From contig NZ_JAFNJS010000005.1 of the NCBI RefSeq assembly GCF_019024325.1, forward strand, positions 372,001 through 436,000: a stretch of DNA of 64,000 bases, in the 5' to 3' direction. The stretch's first letter is position 1. Each line of letters opens with the position of its first letter. Below the pieces are notes generated by a model that did not search any database, was not told the DNA's origin, and saw only the letters and a program-made list of their open reading frames with translations. This document shows positions 42,232-53,200 of this stretch, one piece after another. A program made the translations under genes and the position numbers. The DNA comes from Falsiroseomonas tokyonensis (GTDB lineage Bacteria; Pseudomonadota; Alphaproteobacteria; Acetobacterales; Acetobacteraceae).

Positions 42232-42235
<4 letters not shown>
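41759..42235 (+). CDS. DUF937/YidB family protein
   Basis: The 158-residue protein has the YidB/DUF937 layout: a short hydrophobic start (MTALLGVLAVLGYQNRDKL), a Gly-rich linker (GGLLGGGAAGGGLSGGL), and a conserved helical domain (SWVRQGPNREM, then LARLQRDLPRAVD). Function is unknown. The stop codon overlaps that of the convergent ABC exporter gene. Confidence 0.82.
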
Positions 42236-44004
<1,769 letters not shown>

Positions 44005-44051
44005 CCGCGCTAGATGCGCCCCGCGCCCCCGTTTCGCAACCGGTGCGCCGG

Positions 44052-45371
44052 CTACTCCATGAAGCCGGGCTCGAGGAAGCGCGGGATCAGCAGCGCCATG
44101 TCGGGCCAGAGGATCAGCAGCACCAGCACCATGAACATCGGCACCAGCATGATCATCACATCCTTCAGCACGTCGATCAGCCGGAGATTGGCGATCGAAC
44201 AGCAGATCAGCAGGCACAGCCCATAGGGCGGCGTCACCAGGCCGAAGGCCAGCGACACGATGCTGATCATGGCGAAATGGACGGGATGGATGCCCGCCGC
44301 CGCGGCGATCGGCTGCAGGATGGTCCCGACGATGATGATGGCCGGGATCGCATCCAGGAAGCAGCCCACCACCAGGAAGACGGCGGCGATGAAGAAGCCC
44401 GCCGCGATCGGCCCCATCTCCCAGGAGGAGACATTGGCCAGCAGCGCCTGCGGGATCTGGTAGAAGGCCATCAGCCAGCCGAAGACGCTGGCGGTGCCCA
44501 CGGCGAACAGCGTGATGGCGGCGAAGCGCCCGGTTTCGCTGAAGGCGCGGTACAGGCCGCGCATATCCAGCTTGCGGTAGACCAGCAGCGACAGCGCCAG
44601 CGCATACAGCACCGCGATGCAGGCGGCCTCCGTCGGCGTGAACCAGCCGAAGATCTTGCCGCCGATGATGATGAAGGGCGTCATCAGCGCCGGGATCGAG
44701 ATGAACAGCGCATGCGCCAACTCGCCCCAGCTCGCCTTGGGGTAGGTCGGGTAGTTGCGGATCTTCGAATAGACGTGGACCGTGCCCATCTGCGACAGCG
44801 CCAGGAACAGCCCGGGCAGGATGCCGGCCAGGAAGAGCGCGCCGATCGAGGTGGTCAGCACGCCGCCCCAGACGATCATCAGGATCGAGGGCGGGATCAC
44901 CACCGCCAGCACGGCGGAGACGGCGGTGATGGCGACCGAGAAGCTCGGCGAATAGCCTTCCTTGATCTGCGCCTCGATGAAGACGCGGCCCTGGCTTGCG
45001 GCGTCCGCCGTGGAACTGCCGGAGATGCCGGCGAAGAAGACGGAGAGCACCACGTTGATCTGCGCCAGCCCGCCCGGCAGGTGCCCCACCATGGACCGGG
45101 ACAGCGTGACCAGCCGGTCCGTGATGCCGCCCGCCGTCATCAGGTTCGCCGCCAGCAGAAAGAAGGGCACCGCCAGCAGGATGAAGGAGTTGTAGGAGTT
45201 GAAGGTCTCCTGCACCAAGATCATCGGCCAGAGGCGGTCTTCCAGGATGAAGGCCGGCAGGCAGGCGATGCCGAGCGACACCGCCACCGGCACGCGCAGC
45301 GCCAGCAGGGTGAAGAAGATGCCGAACATGATCCACGCGGCATCGCCGGTGGCCAGCACATTGCCGCCCAT
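44052..45371 (-). CDS. dctM: TRAP transporter large permease (DctM-type)
   Basis: DctM carries out sodium-coupled acid transport using the periplasmic protein DctP. The 439-residue protein has about twelve hydrophobic segments. It has the family motifs VPFFLLAANLM, FAGISGSSTADAASQG and VVIPPSI, and the C-terminal GLVTPPYGLCLLI. Its start overlaps the DctQ stop (single-base junction at 45371), so they are coupled. The operon continues from the CoA-transferase and MaoC genes upstream. Confidence 0.95.
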   Translation of the reverse strand: MGGNVLATGDAAWIMFGIFFTLLALRVPVAVSLGIACLPAFILEDRLWPMILVQETFNSYNSFILLAVPFFLLAANLMTAGGITDRLVTLSRSMVGHLPGGLAQINVVLSVFFAGISGSSTADAASQGRVFIEAQIKEGYSPSFSVAITAVSAVLAVVIPPSILMIVWGGVLTTSIGALFLAGILPGLFLALSQMGTVHVYSKIRNYPTYPKASWGELAHALFISIPALMTPFIIIGGKIFGWFTPTEAACIAVLYALALSLLVYRKLDMRGLYRAFSETGRFAAITLFAVGTASVFGWLMAFYQIPQALLANVSSWEMGPIAAGFFIAAVFLVVGCFLDAIPAIIIVGTILQPIAAAAGIHPVHFAMISIVSLAFGLVTPPYGLCLLICCSIANLRLIDVLKDVMIMLVPMFMVLVLLILWPDMALLIPRFLEPGFME

Positions 45372-45886
45372 CAGGAATCAGCCCTTTCGCCATGCCGCAG
45401 GATCTGCAGGTCGTCCCAGATGCGCTCGCCGGCGAAGATCACCCAGGTGACGCCGGCGATGGGCCAGGCGATGTGGATGGTCCAGAGCGGCAGTTCGGCC
45501 AGCTCGCTGATCCGGAACCAGGCGGTATCGGTGAATTCCCAGCCATAGACGATGAAGACATAGGCGAAGCCGAGCACGAAGAGCGAGGAGAGGATGTCCA
45601 TCCCCGCCTTGGCGCGGCCGCGCAGGTTGTTGAACAGGTCCACGTTGAAGTGGGTGCCTTCCCGGATGCCCAGCATGGCGCCGATCATGATCATCCAGAC
45701 CAGCAGGAAGCGGGCCAGCTCCTCGGTCCAGATGTAGCGCGGGATCCAGTCCACAAAGCGGGCGAAGATCTGCATGGTGACGGGCAGGATGATGCCGACC
45801 ACCGTGATGACCAGCAGGATGTCGAGCAGCCGCGCATACAGCGCGGTGATGCGGCGGAACAGGCCGCGCGCGCCTTCTGGCGGCAT
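45371..45886 (-). CDS. dctQ: TRAP transporter small permease (DctQ-type)
   Basis: The 171-residue protein has four membrane helices and the motifs RYIWTEELARFLLVWMIMIGA (broken around WTEE and the LVW helix) and REGTHFNVDL that define DctQ. It forms the membrane complex with DctM. It starts 69 bases after dctP and ends on the first base of dctM. Confidence 0.94.
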   Translation of the reverse strand: MPPEGARGLFRRITALYARLLDILLVITVVGIILPVTMQIFARFVDWIPRYIWTEELARFLLVWMIMIGAMLGIREGTHFNVDLFNNLRGRAKAGMDILSSLFVLGFAYVFIVYGWEFTDTAWFRISELAELPLWTIHIAWPIAGVTWVIFAGERIWDDLQILRHGERADS

Positions 45887-45955
45887 GCGGGTGGGAATCC
45901 TTGCCTGGATGTGGGTAGGATGGGCAGGGCGCGCCGGGCGCCCTGCCCCGGAGGA

Positions 45956-46954
45956 TCAGGAGGTCAGTGCATTGATGGAGGAGAAGATGCGATCGGCATC
46001 GATCTCCTTGGCATAGGCCTCCATCACCGGCTGCACGGCGGCGTTCATCTGCGCGCGCTCGGTGAAGGCGATCTTCTTCAGGCGGCCGGCCGCTTCCAGC
46101 GCCGTGATCTTCTGCGCATCCTCGCTGCTTTCGGCATTGCGGCCGAAGACCCCGGCCTCACGCCCCGCGCGGCGCACCGCTTCCTGCAGCTCCCGCGGCA
46201 GGCGGGACAGGGTCTGCGCGGAGAAGCACAGCGGCCGCACGGTGATGGCGTGCTGCGTCATGATCAGGTTCGGCCCGACCTCGTAGAAGCGCATCTGCTC
46301 CACGCCCGCGGCCTCGTTCTCGCCGGCCTCGATCACGTTGTTCTGGATCGCGTTGTAGACCTCGTTATAGGCGATCACCTGCGGCGCCATGCCGATGGCC
46401 TGGAAGGTGCGGGACCAGATCGGCGCACCCTGCACGCGCACGCGCAGGCCGCGCAGCTGCGCCATGTTGGTGGCCGGGCGGTTGGAGAAGATGTTGCGCG
46501 TGCCGCCGCCGGCATAGCCGATCAGGGCCACGCGGGCACGGCGCTCCACCTCGTCCGCGACCGGCTTCAGCATGTCGCCGTCCAGAACCTTGTTCCAATG
46601 CGCCAGGTCGCGGAACAGGAAGGGCGCGTCGATGAAGGGCGCGGCGCGGCTGAAGGTGGACATATGCGCCGGGCTGACGATGCCGAAATCCACGGCGCGG
46701 CCGGCGGACATGTACTCGAAATACTGCTTCTCCAGCCCCAGCGAGCTGTTGAGGTGCCAGACGAAGTTCACCGGGCGGCCGTAATATTCCACCACCTTCT
46801 CGGCGAAGTGCTTCATGGCGCGGGTGAAGACGTGTTCCTCGTTGAACTGGCTGGCGCCGTTCAGCGTGATGGGCGCCTGCGCGCGCACGACATGCGGCGT
46901 GGCGAGAAGACCGGTTGCGGCGGCGATGCCGCCGAGAAGGGCGCGACGTTCCAT
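45956..46954 (-). CDS. dctP: TRAP transporter substrate-binding protein (DctP-type)
   Basis: The 332-residue periplasmic protein begins with a twin-Arg-like signal (MERRALLGGIAAATGLLAT, cleavage near VRA-Q). It has the DctP fold with the conserved arginine region GLRVRVQGAPIWSRTFQAIG for the carboxylate, then YNEVYNAIQNNVIEAGENE. It delivers an unidentified organic acid to DctQM. The gene follows maoC by 87 bases on the same strand, so the imported acid is probably the CoA-transferase substrate. Confidence 0.94.
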   Translation of the reverse strand: MERRALLGGIAAATGLLATPHVVRAQAPITLNGASQFNEEHVFTRAMKHFAEKVVEYYGRPVNFVWHLNSSLGLEKQYFEYMSAGRAVDFGIVSPAHMSTFSRAAPFIDAPFLFRDLAHWNKVLDGDMLKPVADEVERRARVALIGYAGGGTRNIFSNRPATNMAQLRGLRVRVQGAPIWSRTFQAIGMAPQVIAYNEVYNAIQNNVIEAGENEAAGVEQMRFYEVGPNLIMTQHAITVRPLCFSAQTLSRLPRELQEAVRRAGREAGVFGRNAESSEDAQKITALEAAGRLKKIAFTERAQMNAAVQPVMEAYAKEIDADRIFSSINALTS

Positions 46955-47041
46955 GGACCAACTCCCCTGTGTTGCCGGGTCAGCTCGCCCGGTTCAGCGC
47001 CGCAGTTTAGACCGGTCCTGCCGGGCTTGGAAACCGCCCAG

Positions 47042-47479
47042 TTACCGCTCCGCGGGCACCCATTTCAGGATATGGCGTGCCACCAGGCAGGTCGTTCCGG
47101 ACTGGTTCAGCACCTCGCAGGCCGCAATGCTCCGGCCTTTCGCGGCATCCAGCGCCTCCACCCGGTAGCGGGCCTCCAGCCGGTCGCCGATGAAGACCGG
47201 TGCCAGGAAGCGCACATTGTCATAGCCGAGCGAGACGGGCAGGCCGGTGCAGCCCGCCGCGATGGCGCGATGCGCGATCTCGGACGCGGTGGCGGACAGC
47301 ACGCCCAGCACCAGCGCGCCATGCGCGATGCGCTGGCCGAAGGGTGTGGTTGCGGCATAGGCGGCATCGACATGCAGCGGATCGTTGTCGCCAGTGATCT
47401 CGGCCGTCAGCAGCAGGTCGCGCTCCGTCACCTGCTTGGTGGCGAAGGCCGTTGCGCCCACCGCGATGCCGAAGATCAC
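47042..47479 (-). CDS. MaoC-like dehydratase (hot-dog fold)
   Basis: The 145-residue protein has the MaoC/R-hydratase signature with catalytic Asp and His in TGDNDPLHVDAAYA and the overhang region GQRIAHGALVLG. It would hydrate or dehydrate an enoyl-CoA/3-hydroxyacyl-CoA. The start is a GTG at 47479, fixed by the GTGA overlap with the CoA-transferase stop; the open frame extends upstream without family similarity. It is the first of two MaoC genes within 4 kb. Confidence 0.88.
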   Translation of the reverse strand: MIFGIAVGATAFATKQVTERDLLLTAEITGDNDPLHVDAAYAATTPFGQRIAHGALVLGVLSATASEIAHRAIAAGCTGLPVSLGYDNVRFLAPVFIGDRLEARYRVEALDAAKGRSIAACEVLNQSGTTCLVARHILKWVPAER

Positions 47480-49050
47480 AGCCCCGCCAGCCGCGGCGAT
47501 TGCGACCTTGCGGGCCGGGCCGCGATATGCGCGGCCAGGCCGATCTGCGCCTCGCCGAAAAGCCGCGCCTCCATCTCCCGCAGATCGGGCGCGATGGCGG
47601 GCCGGAAGCCCATGCGGCCGCACACCTCCTCCACCGTCAGGCCCGGCGCGATCTCGATCAGCTCGGGGCCCAAGTCGCCGAGGCGGAAGACAGCGGCCTC
47701 CGTCACATAAAGCACCGGCTGGCCGCGCTGGCGGGCGAAGGCGCCGGAGAAGGTGATCTGCTCCACCTGCTGCACCGCCTTCGGCTTGCCGCCGGCGGTC
47801 AGCGTGCCGCCGAAGATCACGCGCCGGGCATTCTGGCTGATATTGATGAAGCCGCCGGGGCCGACCAGCTTGCCGCCGAAGCGGGAGACATTGACGTTCC
47901 CCGCCGCATCGAATTCGGCGAAGGACAGGAAGGCGAGGTCGAGCCCGCCGCCATCGTAGAAGTCGAACTGGTAGGGCTGGTCCACCGTCGCGTCAGGGTT
48001 CGTGGCGGCGCCAGCATCCCCGCCCGAAGCTGGCGCACCACCGATATTGCCCTGCTCGTTGGTCAGGCAGATCGCATCGAGGCAGCCTTCCTCCGCCGCC
48101 ACATTGGCGATGCCGGTGAAGATGCCGGAGCCGAGGTTGCAGATGGCGCGGGGGAACAATTCCAGCGCCGCGCGCCGCGCCACGATCTTGCGCGCATCCA
48201 GCTTCAGGCGGGGAATATCGTCCAGCGGGATCCGCGCCTCGCCGGAATAGCCGAGGGAATGGGGGGTGAGGTAGGTCTGCTCCTGGTCGGGCTCCACCAC
48301 CACCAGGTCCACCAGGATGCCGGGGATCTTCACCATCTTCGGGTTCAGGCTGCCGCGCGGCGCCATGCGTTTGACCTGCACCACCACGATGCCGCCGCAG
48401 CGCTTCGTGGCCTGCGCCTCCGACAGCATCTCCAGCGTCACCGCCTCCTGCTCCATGGAGACATTGCCGTCCTCATCGGCCGTGGTGCCGCGCAGGAAGG
48501 CGATGTCGATGTGATAGGGCTTGTAGAACAGCATCTCCTCGCCGCGGATCGTCACCAGCTCCACCAGGTCTTCCTTCGCGGAAGGGGATTGGCGGCCGCC
48601 CTGCAGGCGCGGGTCGACGAAGCTGTGCAGGCCGGTCTTGGTGAAAAGGCCCATGCGGCCGGCCGCCATCTCTCGCATCAACTGGCTGAGCGAGCCCTGC
48701 GGCAGGGACCAGGCCTCTATCTCATCGGCCAGCGCCATGGCGCCGATTGGCGGGCTGTTCACATAGCTGCCGGCGATATTGCGCTTCAGAAGGCCCCTCT
48801 GCGCCAGGTGGCCAAGCCCGCGCGACCCGCCATCGCCCACGCCCACCGGATGCAGGGCGGTGAGGCCGCGCGGCGTTCCAGTTTCGGAAAACCGCGCGCC
48901 GAGCGCGGCCAGCAGCGCATCCGGCACGGCATGCCCCCCGCCGGAGCCGCCGATCAGCAGCGTATCGCCATCCCGCAGCAGCGAAGCCGCCTGCGGCGCA
49001 CTGACCTTGCGCATCGCGCCCGTTTCCCCAACCAATGTTTCCGCCATCAT
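47476..49050 (-). CDS. Fused acyl-CoA:carboxylate CoA-transferase (PCT/YdiF-type)
   Basis: The enzyme moves CoA between an acyl-CoA and a free acid, activating the substrate. The 524-residue protein carries both family I domains in one chain: SLLRDGDTLLIGGSGGGH in the first and the catalytic-Glu motif TNEQGNIGGAP in the second. Length and layout match propionate CoA-transferase/YdiF. Starts at 49050, 49047 or 49014 are all possible. It is divergent from the enoyl-CoA hydratase gene with only 28 bases between, so the two operons share a regulatory region. Confidence 0.9.
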   Translation of the reverse strand: MMAETLVGETGAMRKVSAPQAASLLRDGDTLLIGGSGGGHAVPDALLAALGARFSETGTPRGLTALHPVGVGDGGSRGLGHLAQRGLLKRNIAGSYVNSPPIGAMALADEIEAWSLPQGSLSQLMREMAAGRMGLFTKTGLHSFVDPRLQGGRQSPSAKEDLVELVTIRGEEMLFYKPYHIDIAFLRGTTADEDGNVSMEQEAVTLEMLSEAQATKRCGGIVVVQVKRMAPRGSLNPKMVKIPGILVDLVVVEPDQEQTYLTPHSLGYSGEARIPLDDIPRLKLDARKIVARRAALELFPRAICNLGSGIFTGIANVAAEEGCLDAICLTNEQGNIGGAPASGGDAGAATNPDATVDQPYQFDFYDGGGLDLAFLSFAEFDAAGNVNVSRFGGKLVGPGGFINISQNARRVIFGGTLTAGGKPKAVQQVEQITFSGAFARQRGQPVLYVTEAAVFRLGDLGPELIEIAPGLTVEEVCGRMGFRPAIAPDLREMEARLFGEAQIGLAAHIAARPARSQSPRLAGL

Positions 49051-49078
49051 AAACCTGTGGCGCAGGGGAGGAAGAGGG

Positions 49079-49810
49079 ATGCAGGACGGCCAGGTGACGC
49101 TGGAAGTGGCCGAGGGCGTGGCGGTGCTGACGCTGGACCGGCCCGCCAAGCACAATGCCATCACCAATGCGATGGCCGCGCAGCTGGCCGATCATGCGCA
49201 CGCCATCAACGCGGATGATTCAGTGCGCGCTGTCCTGCTGCGCGGTGCGGGCGCGAAGGCTTTCTGCGCCGGCATGGATCTGCGCGCCATCGAGGCTTTT
49301 CGCACCGCCTGGGATTTTCGGCATCGGCCGGACTATCCGGGGGCCGTGCGTGCCATCCGCAAGCCGGTGGTCGCCGCCATCAAGGGCTGGGCGCTGGGCG
49401 GCGGCTTCGAGCTGGCCCTCGCCGCCGATATCCGCATCGCGGCGGCGTCGAGCCGCATCGGCTTTCCGGAGGTCACGCGCGGCTGGGTCGGCGGCGGCGG
49501 TGCCTCCCAGATGCTGCCGCGCGTCGCGGGCTTCGGCCAGGCGATGCGGCTGCTGCTGACCGGCGAGCAGATTGAGGCGGAGGAGGCGCTGCGCCTGCGC
49601 CTGGTGGAACAGCTGGTGCCGGATGAGGCGCTGGAGGAGACGGCGCGGGCGATGTGCGCGCGCCTCGCCGCGCTAAGCCCCGTTGCGGTGCAGGCTGTGA
49701 AGGCGGCGGTGCGCCAGTCGCTGGAGGCGCCCCTGACGGCGGGCCTGGCCTATGAGAACGAGATGAACGTGCTGTGCCTGGCGGCGCTGCGGGAAAGGGA
49801 CAGGGCATGA
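49079..49810 (+). CDS. Enoyl-CoA hydratase/isomerase family protein
   Basis: The 243-residue crotonase-fold enzyme has the acyl-CoA-binding block FCAGMDLRAI and the oxyanion-hole motif IKGWALGGGFELALAADIRIA. At the usual second acid position there is FPEVTRGW; whether it is a hydratase, isomerase or hydrolase is not decided by sequence. GGAGGAAGAGGG precedes the ATG. Its stop overlaps the next start (ATGA). Confidence 0.9.
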   Translation: MQDGQVTLEVAEGVAVLTLDRPAKHNAITNAMAAQLADHAHAINADDSVRAVLLRGAGAKAFCAGMDLRAIEAFRTAWDFRHRPDYPGAVRAIRKPVVAAIKGWALGGGFELALAADIRIAAASSRIGFPEVTRGWVGGGGASQMLPRVAGFGQAMRLLLTGEQIEAEEALRLRLVEQLVPDEALEETARAMCARLAALSPVAVQAVKAAVRQSLEAPLTAGLAYENEMNVLCLAALRERDRA

Positions 49811-50826
49811 TCGGCATCGGCGTCATCGGCCTGGGCATGGCGACCCAGCCGCATATGCTGGCGATCCGCGACCTGGAGGCTGCCGGTGCGGCGCGGCTGG
49901 TCGGCGGGTTCTCGCCCAGCGCCGAGCGCCGCGATGGCTTTGCACTGCGCTGGAAGGTACCGGTCTTCGAAAGCCTACAGGCGCTGCTGGCCGCGCCCCG
50001 GCTGGATCTGGTGCTGGTGCTGACCCCGCCGGGCCAGCACCTGCCGGTGGCCCGCGCGGCGGCCGCAGCGGGAAGACATATGCTGGTGGAAAAGCCGCTG
50101 GAGCGCACGGCGGCGGAGGCCGAGGCGCTGGTGCAGGTGGCGCGGGATGCGGGCGTGACGCTCGGCGTCGTCTTCCAGCACCGCTTCCGCCCGGCGGCGC
50201 TGCGGCTGAAGCAGGCGGTGGCGGGCGGCGAACTCGGCACGCTGCTGTCCTGCTCCGCCTCCATCCGCTGGTGGCGCGATGCGGCCTATTTCGCGCAGCC
50301 CGGGCGCGGCATGAAGGCGCGGGACGGCGGCGGCGTGCTGCTGACCCAGGCGATCCATACGCTGGACCTTCTGCTGCATCTCGCGGGGCCTCTGGCCCGC
50401 CTCGGCGCGCTGGCGAAGACCAGCGGGCTGCGCGCCATCGATACGGAAGACATGGCCGCTGCCGCGCTGCACTTCGCCAATGGGGCGATCGGGGCGCTGG
50501 ATGCCACGACGGTGGCAGAGCCCGGCTATCCCGAGCGCATCGAGATCGCGGGCACCGGCGGCAGCGCATCCCTGGTGGCGGAACGGCTGGAGCTGCATGT
50601 GAAGGGCCGCCCCGTCGAGATCGTGGAAGGCGCCATGGCCGGCGGCGGCGGTGCGGACCCGATGGCCTTCGACCACGGCCCGCATCGCGCCATGCTGGCC
50701 GAGATGTGTGACGCCATCACCGATCGCCGCGCGCCGATGAACGATGGCGCCACCGGGCTGCCCGTGCTGCGCGCCATCGAGGCGATCCTGCGCAGCGCCG
50801 AGCTAGGCGCCTTCGTCGACCTTTGA
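49807..50826 (+). CDS. Gfo/Idh/MocA family oxidoreductase
   Basis: The 339-residue NAD(P)-dependent enzyme has the Rossmann motif IGVIGLGMATQPH, the family EKP (VEKPLERT), and a C-terminal beta-sheet domain with GGGVLLTQAIHTLDLLLHL. Members act on sugars, inositols or other polyols. Its coupling to an enoyl-CoA hydratase is unusual. It overlaps the convergent MaoC gene end by 24 bases. Confidence 0.9.
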   Translation: MIGIGVIGLGMATQPHMLAIRDLEAAGAARLVGGFSPSAERRDGFALRWKVPVFESLQALLAAPRLDLVLVLTPPGQHLPVARAAAAAGRHMLVEKPLERTAAEAEALVQVARDAGVTLGVVFQHRFRPAALRLKQAVAGGELGTLLSCSASIRWWRDAAYFAQPGRGMKARDGGGVLLTQAIHTLDLLLHLAGPLARLGALAKTSGLRAIDTEDMAAAALHFANGAIGALDATTVAEPGYPERIEIAGTGGSASLVAERLELHVKGRPVEIVEGAMAGGGGADPMAFDHGPHRAMLAEMCDAITDRRAPMNDGATGLPVLRAIEAILRSAELGAFVDL

Positions 50827-51270
50827 GGTGTGCACCATGAGGTCGTTCTCGCCCTTCTGAACAACCTCGCCACGCTGATTGGTCAGGTCGAAGGACATGG
50901 TGACGATCCCGCGCGCCGGATTCCTGGTCAGCCGCTTCGACAGCACGGTGATCCGTGCGGCGATCCGGTCGCCCACCAGGATCGGCCCGGCAAAGGACCA
51001 GCGCCAGGACAGTGAGACGATCGCCGCAAATTTCGTCGGCGCGCGGTTCTTCAGCCCGTCGCAGAGCGCCAATCCCAGCAGCCCATGCGCGACGCGGCCA
51101 GGATAGCCCAGGTCGCGCGCATAATCGTCATCCATGTGGATGTCGTAGAAATCGCCGGTCAGCCCGGCGAAGGCCACGATATGCGCCTCCGTCACCGTAA
51201 TGCCGCCGGTCTCGATGACCAGGCCGGGCTCCACCTGCTCGTAGCGCAGCAGCGCGGGATCGATTCTCAT
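50803..51270 (-). CDS. Second MaoC-like dehydratase
   Basis: The 155-residue hot-dog protein has the hydratase dyad in FAGLTGDFYDIHMDDDYA and RVAHGLLGLAL, similar in layout to the MaoC at 47042 but clearly different in sequence. It is the last gene of the long minus-strand train, coupled to the SDR by an ATGA overlap. Confidence 0.88.
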   Translation of the reverse strand: MRIDPALLRYEQVEPGLVIETGGITVTEAHIVAFAGLTGDFYDIHMDDDYARDLGYPGRVAHGLLGLALCDGLKNRAPTKFAAIVSLSWRWSFAGPILVGDRIAARITVLSKRLTRNPARGIVTMSFDLTNQRGEVVQKGENDLMVHTSKVDEGA

Positions 51271-52034
51271 AGCTGATGCATATGCAGGCCGCCGTCGATG
51301 TGGAAGGCATCGCCGGTGGAGAAGGGAATGGCGCCGGTGACGAGGGCGGCGATGGCGCGGCCGACATCCTCCGGCTCGCCCCAGCGGCGGATGGGCGAGA
51401 GCCCCTCCGCGATGCGCTTGTCGTATTTGGCCGTCACGGCCGCCGTCATATCGGTGCGGATCACGCCGGGGCGGATATCGTAGACCGGCACGCCTTCCTC
51501 CGCCATGCGGATGGCGAAGCAGCGCGCCACCATGCTGACGGCAATCTTGCTGGCGCTGTATTCGGTGCGGTCCGCGCTGGCCATCGCTGCATTGGCGGAG
51601 GAGATGAAGACCAGCGCGCGATTGCCACGCTGTGGCGCGCCGTCGGCCACCATGCGTCGCGCCACATGCTGGGAGACGAAGAAGGGCGCGCGGGTGTTGA
51701 TGTCGAGGCAGCGGTCCCAGGATTCGGGGGACACCTCCAGCAGGTCTCCGCGCTGCATCGCGCCGACGCCGGCATTGTTCACCAGCACCTCCACCCCGCC
51801 CCAGTGGCCCCAGGCCCAGCCGACCATGGCCGCCACCGCATCGAGGTCCGAGACGTCGCGGAGATGCCAGGCGAAGCGGCCACCGGCTTCCTGCACGGCA
51901 GCGCCGGTTTCCGCGAATCCGTCCTCGCCGAGGTCGCAGCCGAGCACGTCATAGCCCGCGGCGGCCAGCGCCACGCAGCTCGCGCGGCCGATGCCGCGGC
52001 GGGCGCCGGTCACCAATGCGACGGGGCGCGTCAC
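51267..52034 (-). CDS. Short-chain dehydrogenase/reductase
   Basis: The 255-residue SDR has the cofactor motif TGARRGIG, NNAG, catalytic Ser in FISSANAAM and YSASK, and a C-terminal DIRPGVIRTDM typical of 3-ketoacyl reductase-like SDRs. The start is a GTG at 52034 overlapping the acyl-CoA dehydrogenase stop (GTGA). It probably oxidises the hydroxyacyl product formed by a MaoC hydratase. Confidence 0.9.
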   Translation of the reverse strand: MTRPVALVTGARRGIGRASCVALAAAGYDVLGCDLGEDGFAETGAAVQEAGGRFAWHLRDVSDLDAVAAMVGWAWGHWGGVEVLVNNAGVGAMQRGDLLEVSPESWDRCLDINTRAPFFVSQHVARRMVADGAPQRGNRALVFISSANAAMASADRTEYSASKIAVSMVARCFAIRMAEEGVPVYDIRPGVIRTDMTAAVTAKYDKRIAEGLSPIRRWGEPEDVGRAIAALVTGAIPFSTGDAFHIDGGLHMHQL

Positions 52035-53191
52035 GAAAGAATCTCGCGTGCCATGATGACCCTCTGGATCTGGTTGGTGCCTTCGTAGATCTGCGTGATC
52101 TTGGCGTCGCGATACAGCCGCTCCACCGTCACGCCGCGGATATAGCCGGTGCCGCCATGGATCTGCACCGCATCGGCCGTGCGTGCCACAGCCGCATCGC
52201 TGGCAAAGCACTTCGCGAAACTGGCTTCCAGCGTCACGCGGCGGCCCTCATCCATGCCCTGCGCGGCGTCGCGCACCAGCAGCCGGGCCGCATGCGCATC
52301 CTTCGCCATGTCGGCGATCAGGAAGCGGATCGCCTGCTGCTCGGCGATCGGCTTGCCGAACTGCACGCGCTGCTTGGCGTAGTCGATGCTCTCCTCCAGT
52401 GCGCGTTGCAGGATGCCGAGCGCCAGGGCGGCGATGCCGATGCGGCCCTTGTCGAGCACCGACATCATCATGTGGAAGCCGCGCCCCTCCGGCCCCAGCA
52501 GCGCCTCCCGCGGCAGCCGCACATCCGTGAAGCGCAGCCCGCCGACCGGGGAGGCGCGCTGGCCCATCTTGTGCTCCGCCCGCAGCCGCTCGACGCCCGG
52601 TGCCGCGAGATCCACCAGGAAGATCGACATGCCGCGATGCCCGGCTGCGGGATCGGTCCGCGCCAGCACCGCGGCGAATTCCGCCCGCGGCGCCATGTGG
52701 ATCCACATCTTTTCGCCATTCAGCCGCCAGTCCGTGCCGTCGTGGCGCGCGGTGGTCTTGAGGTTGGCCAGATCCGATCCAGCCTCGGCCTCGGTCAGCG
52801 CATAGGCGCAGCTGGTCTCGTAGCGCAGCAGCGGCGTCAGGTACTGCGCCTGCTGCGCCGGCGTGCCGTGCTCGGAGAGTAGCGTGCCCAGCAGCTCCAC
52901 CAGCCCCACCTGGTCCGCTACGCTGGCATAGCCGCGGGACAGCTCCTCCATGACGATGGAATAGGCCTGCACCCCGGCCTCCGCACCACCCAACCGCTCG
53001 GGCACGGTGATGCCGAGAAGGCCGAGCCCGCCCAGCGCACGGTAGATATCGCCCGGAAAGGCTTCGCTCTCATCCAGCTCCGCCGCGCGCGGCGCCACCT
53101 CGCTCTCCGCGAAGCGGCGCACGGTATCGCGCAGGGCTGCGAGTTCCCCCGGTAGGGCCAAGGCTGCGTTTCCCCCAAGTCTTGCGCGCAT
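52031..53191 (-). CDS. Acyl-CoA dehydrogenase
   Basis: The 386-residue flavoenzyme has CAYALTEAEAGSD, the FAD region KMWIHMA, and IYEGTNQIQR with the catalytic-base glutamate typical of short/medium-chain members. It introduces the double bond into an acyl-CoA. It begins nine bases after the MATE gene and ends overlapping the SDR. Confidence 0.94.
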   Translation of the reverse strand: MRARLGGNAALALPGELAALRDTVRRFAESEVAPRAAELDESEAFPGDIYRALGGLGLLGITVPERLGGAEAGVQAYSIVMEELSRGYASVADQVGLVELLGTLLSEHGTPAQQAQYLTPLLRYETSCAYALTEAEAGSDLANLKTTARHDGTDWRLNGEKMWIHMAPRAEFAAVLARTDPAAGHRGMSIFLVDLAAPGVERLRAEHKMGQRASPVGGLRFTDVRLPREALLGPEGRGFHMMMSVLDKGRIGIAALALGILQRALEESIDYAKQRVQFGKPIAEQQAIRFLIADMAKDAHAARLLVRDAAQGMDEGRRVTLEASFAKCFASDAAVARTADAVQIHGGTGYIRGVTVERLYRDAKITQIYEGTNQIQRVIMAREILS

Positions 53192-53200
53192 CCTGCCGCG

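Noticed and set aside
45392-47710. A 772-codon plus-strand open frame across the TRAP and MaoC genes
   Set aside because: It is antisense to dctQ, dctP and maoC, with the composition of a shadow frame and no domain.
47042-51270. The two MaoC genes as a recent duplication
   Set aside because: The sequences share only the family motif positions and differ widely elsewhere, so they are separate subfamilies.
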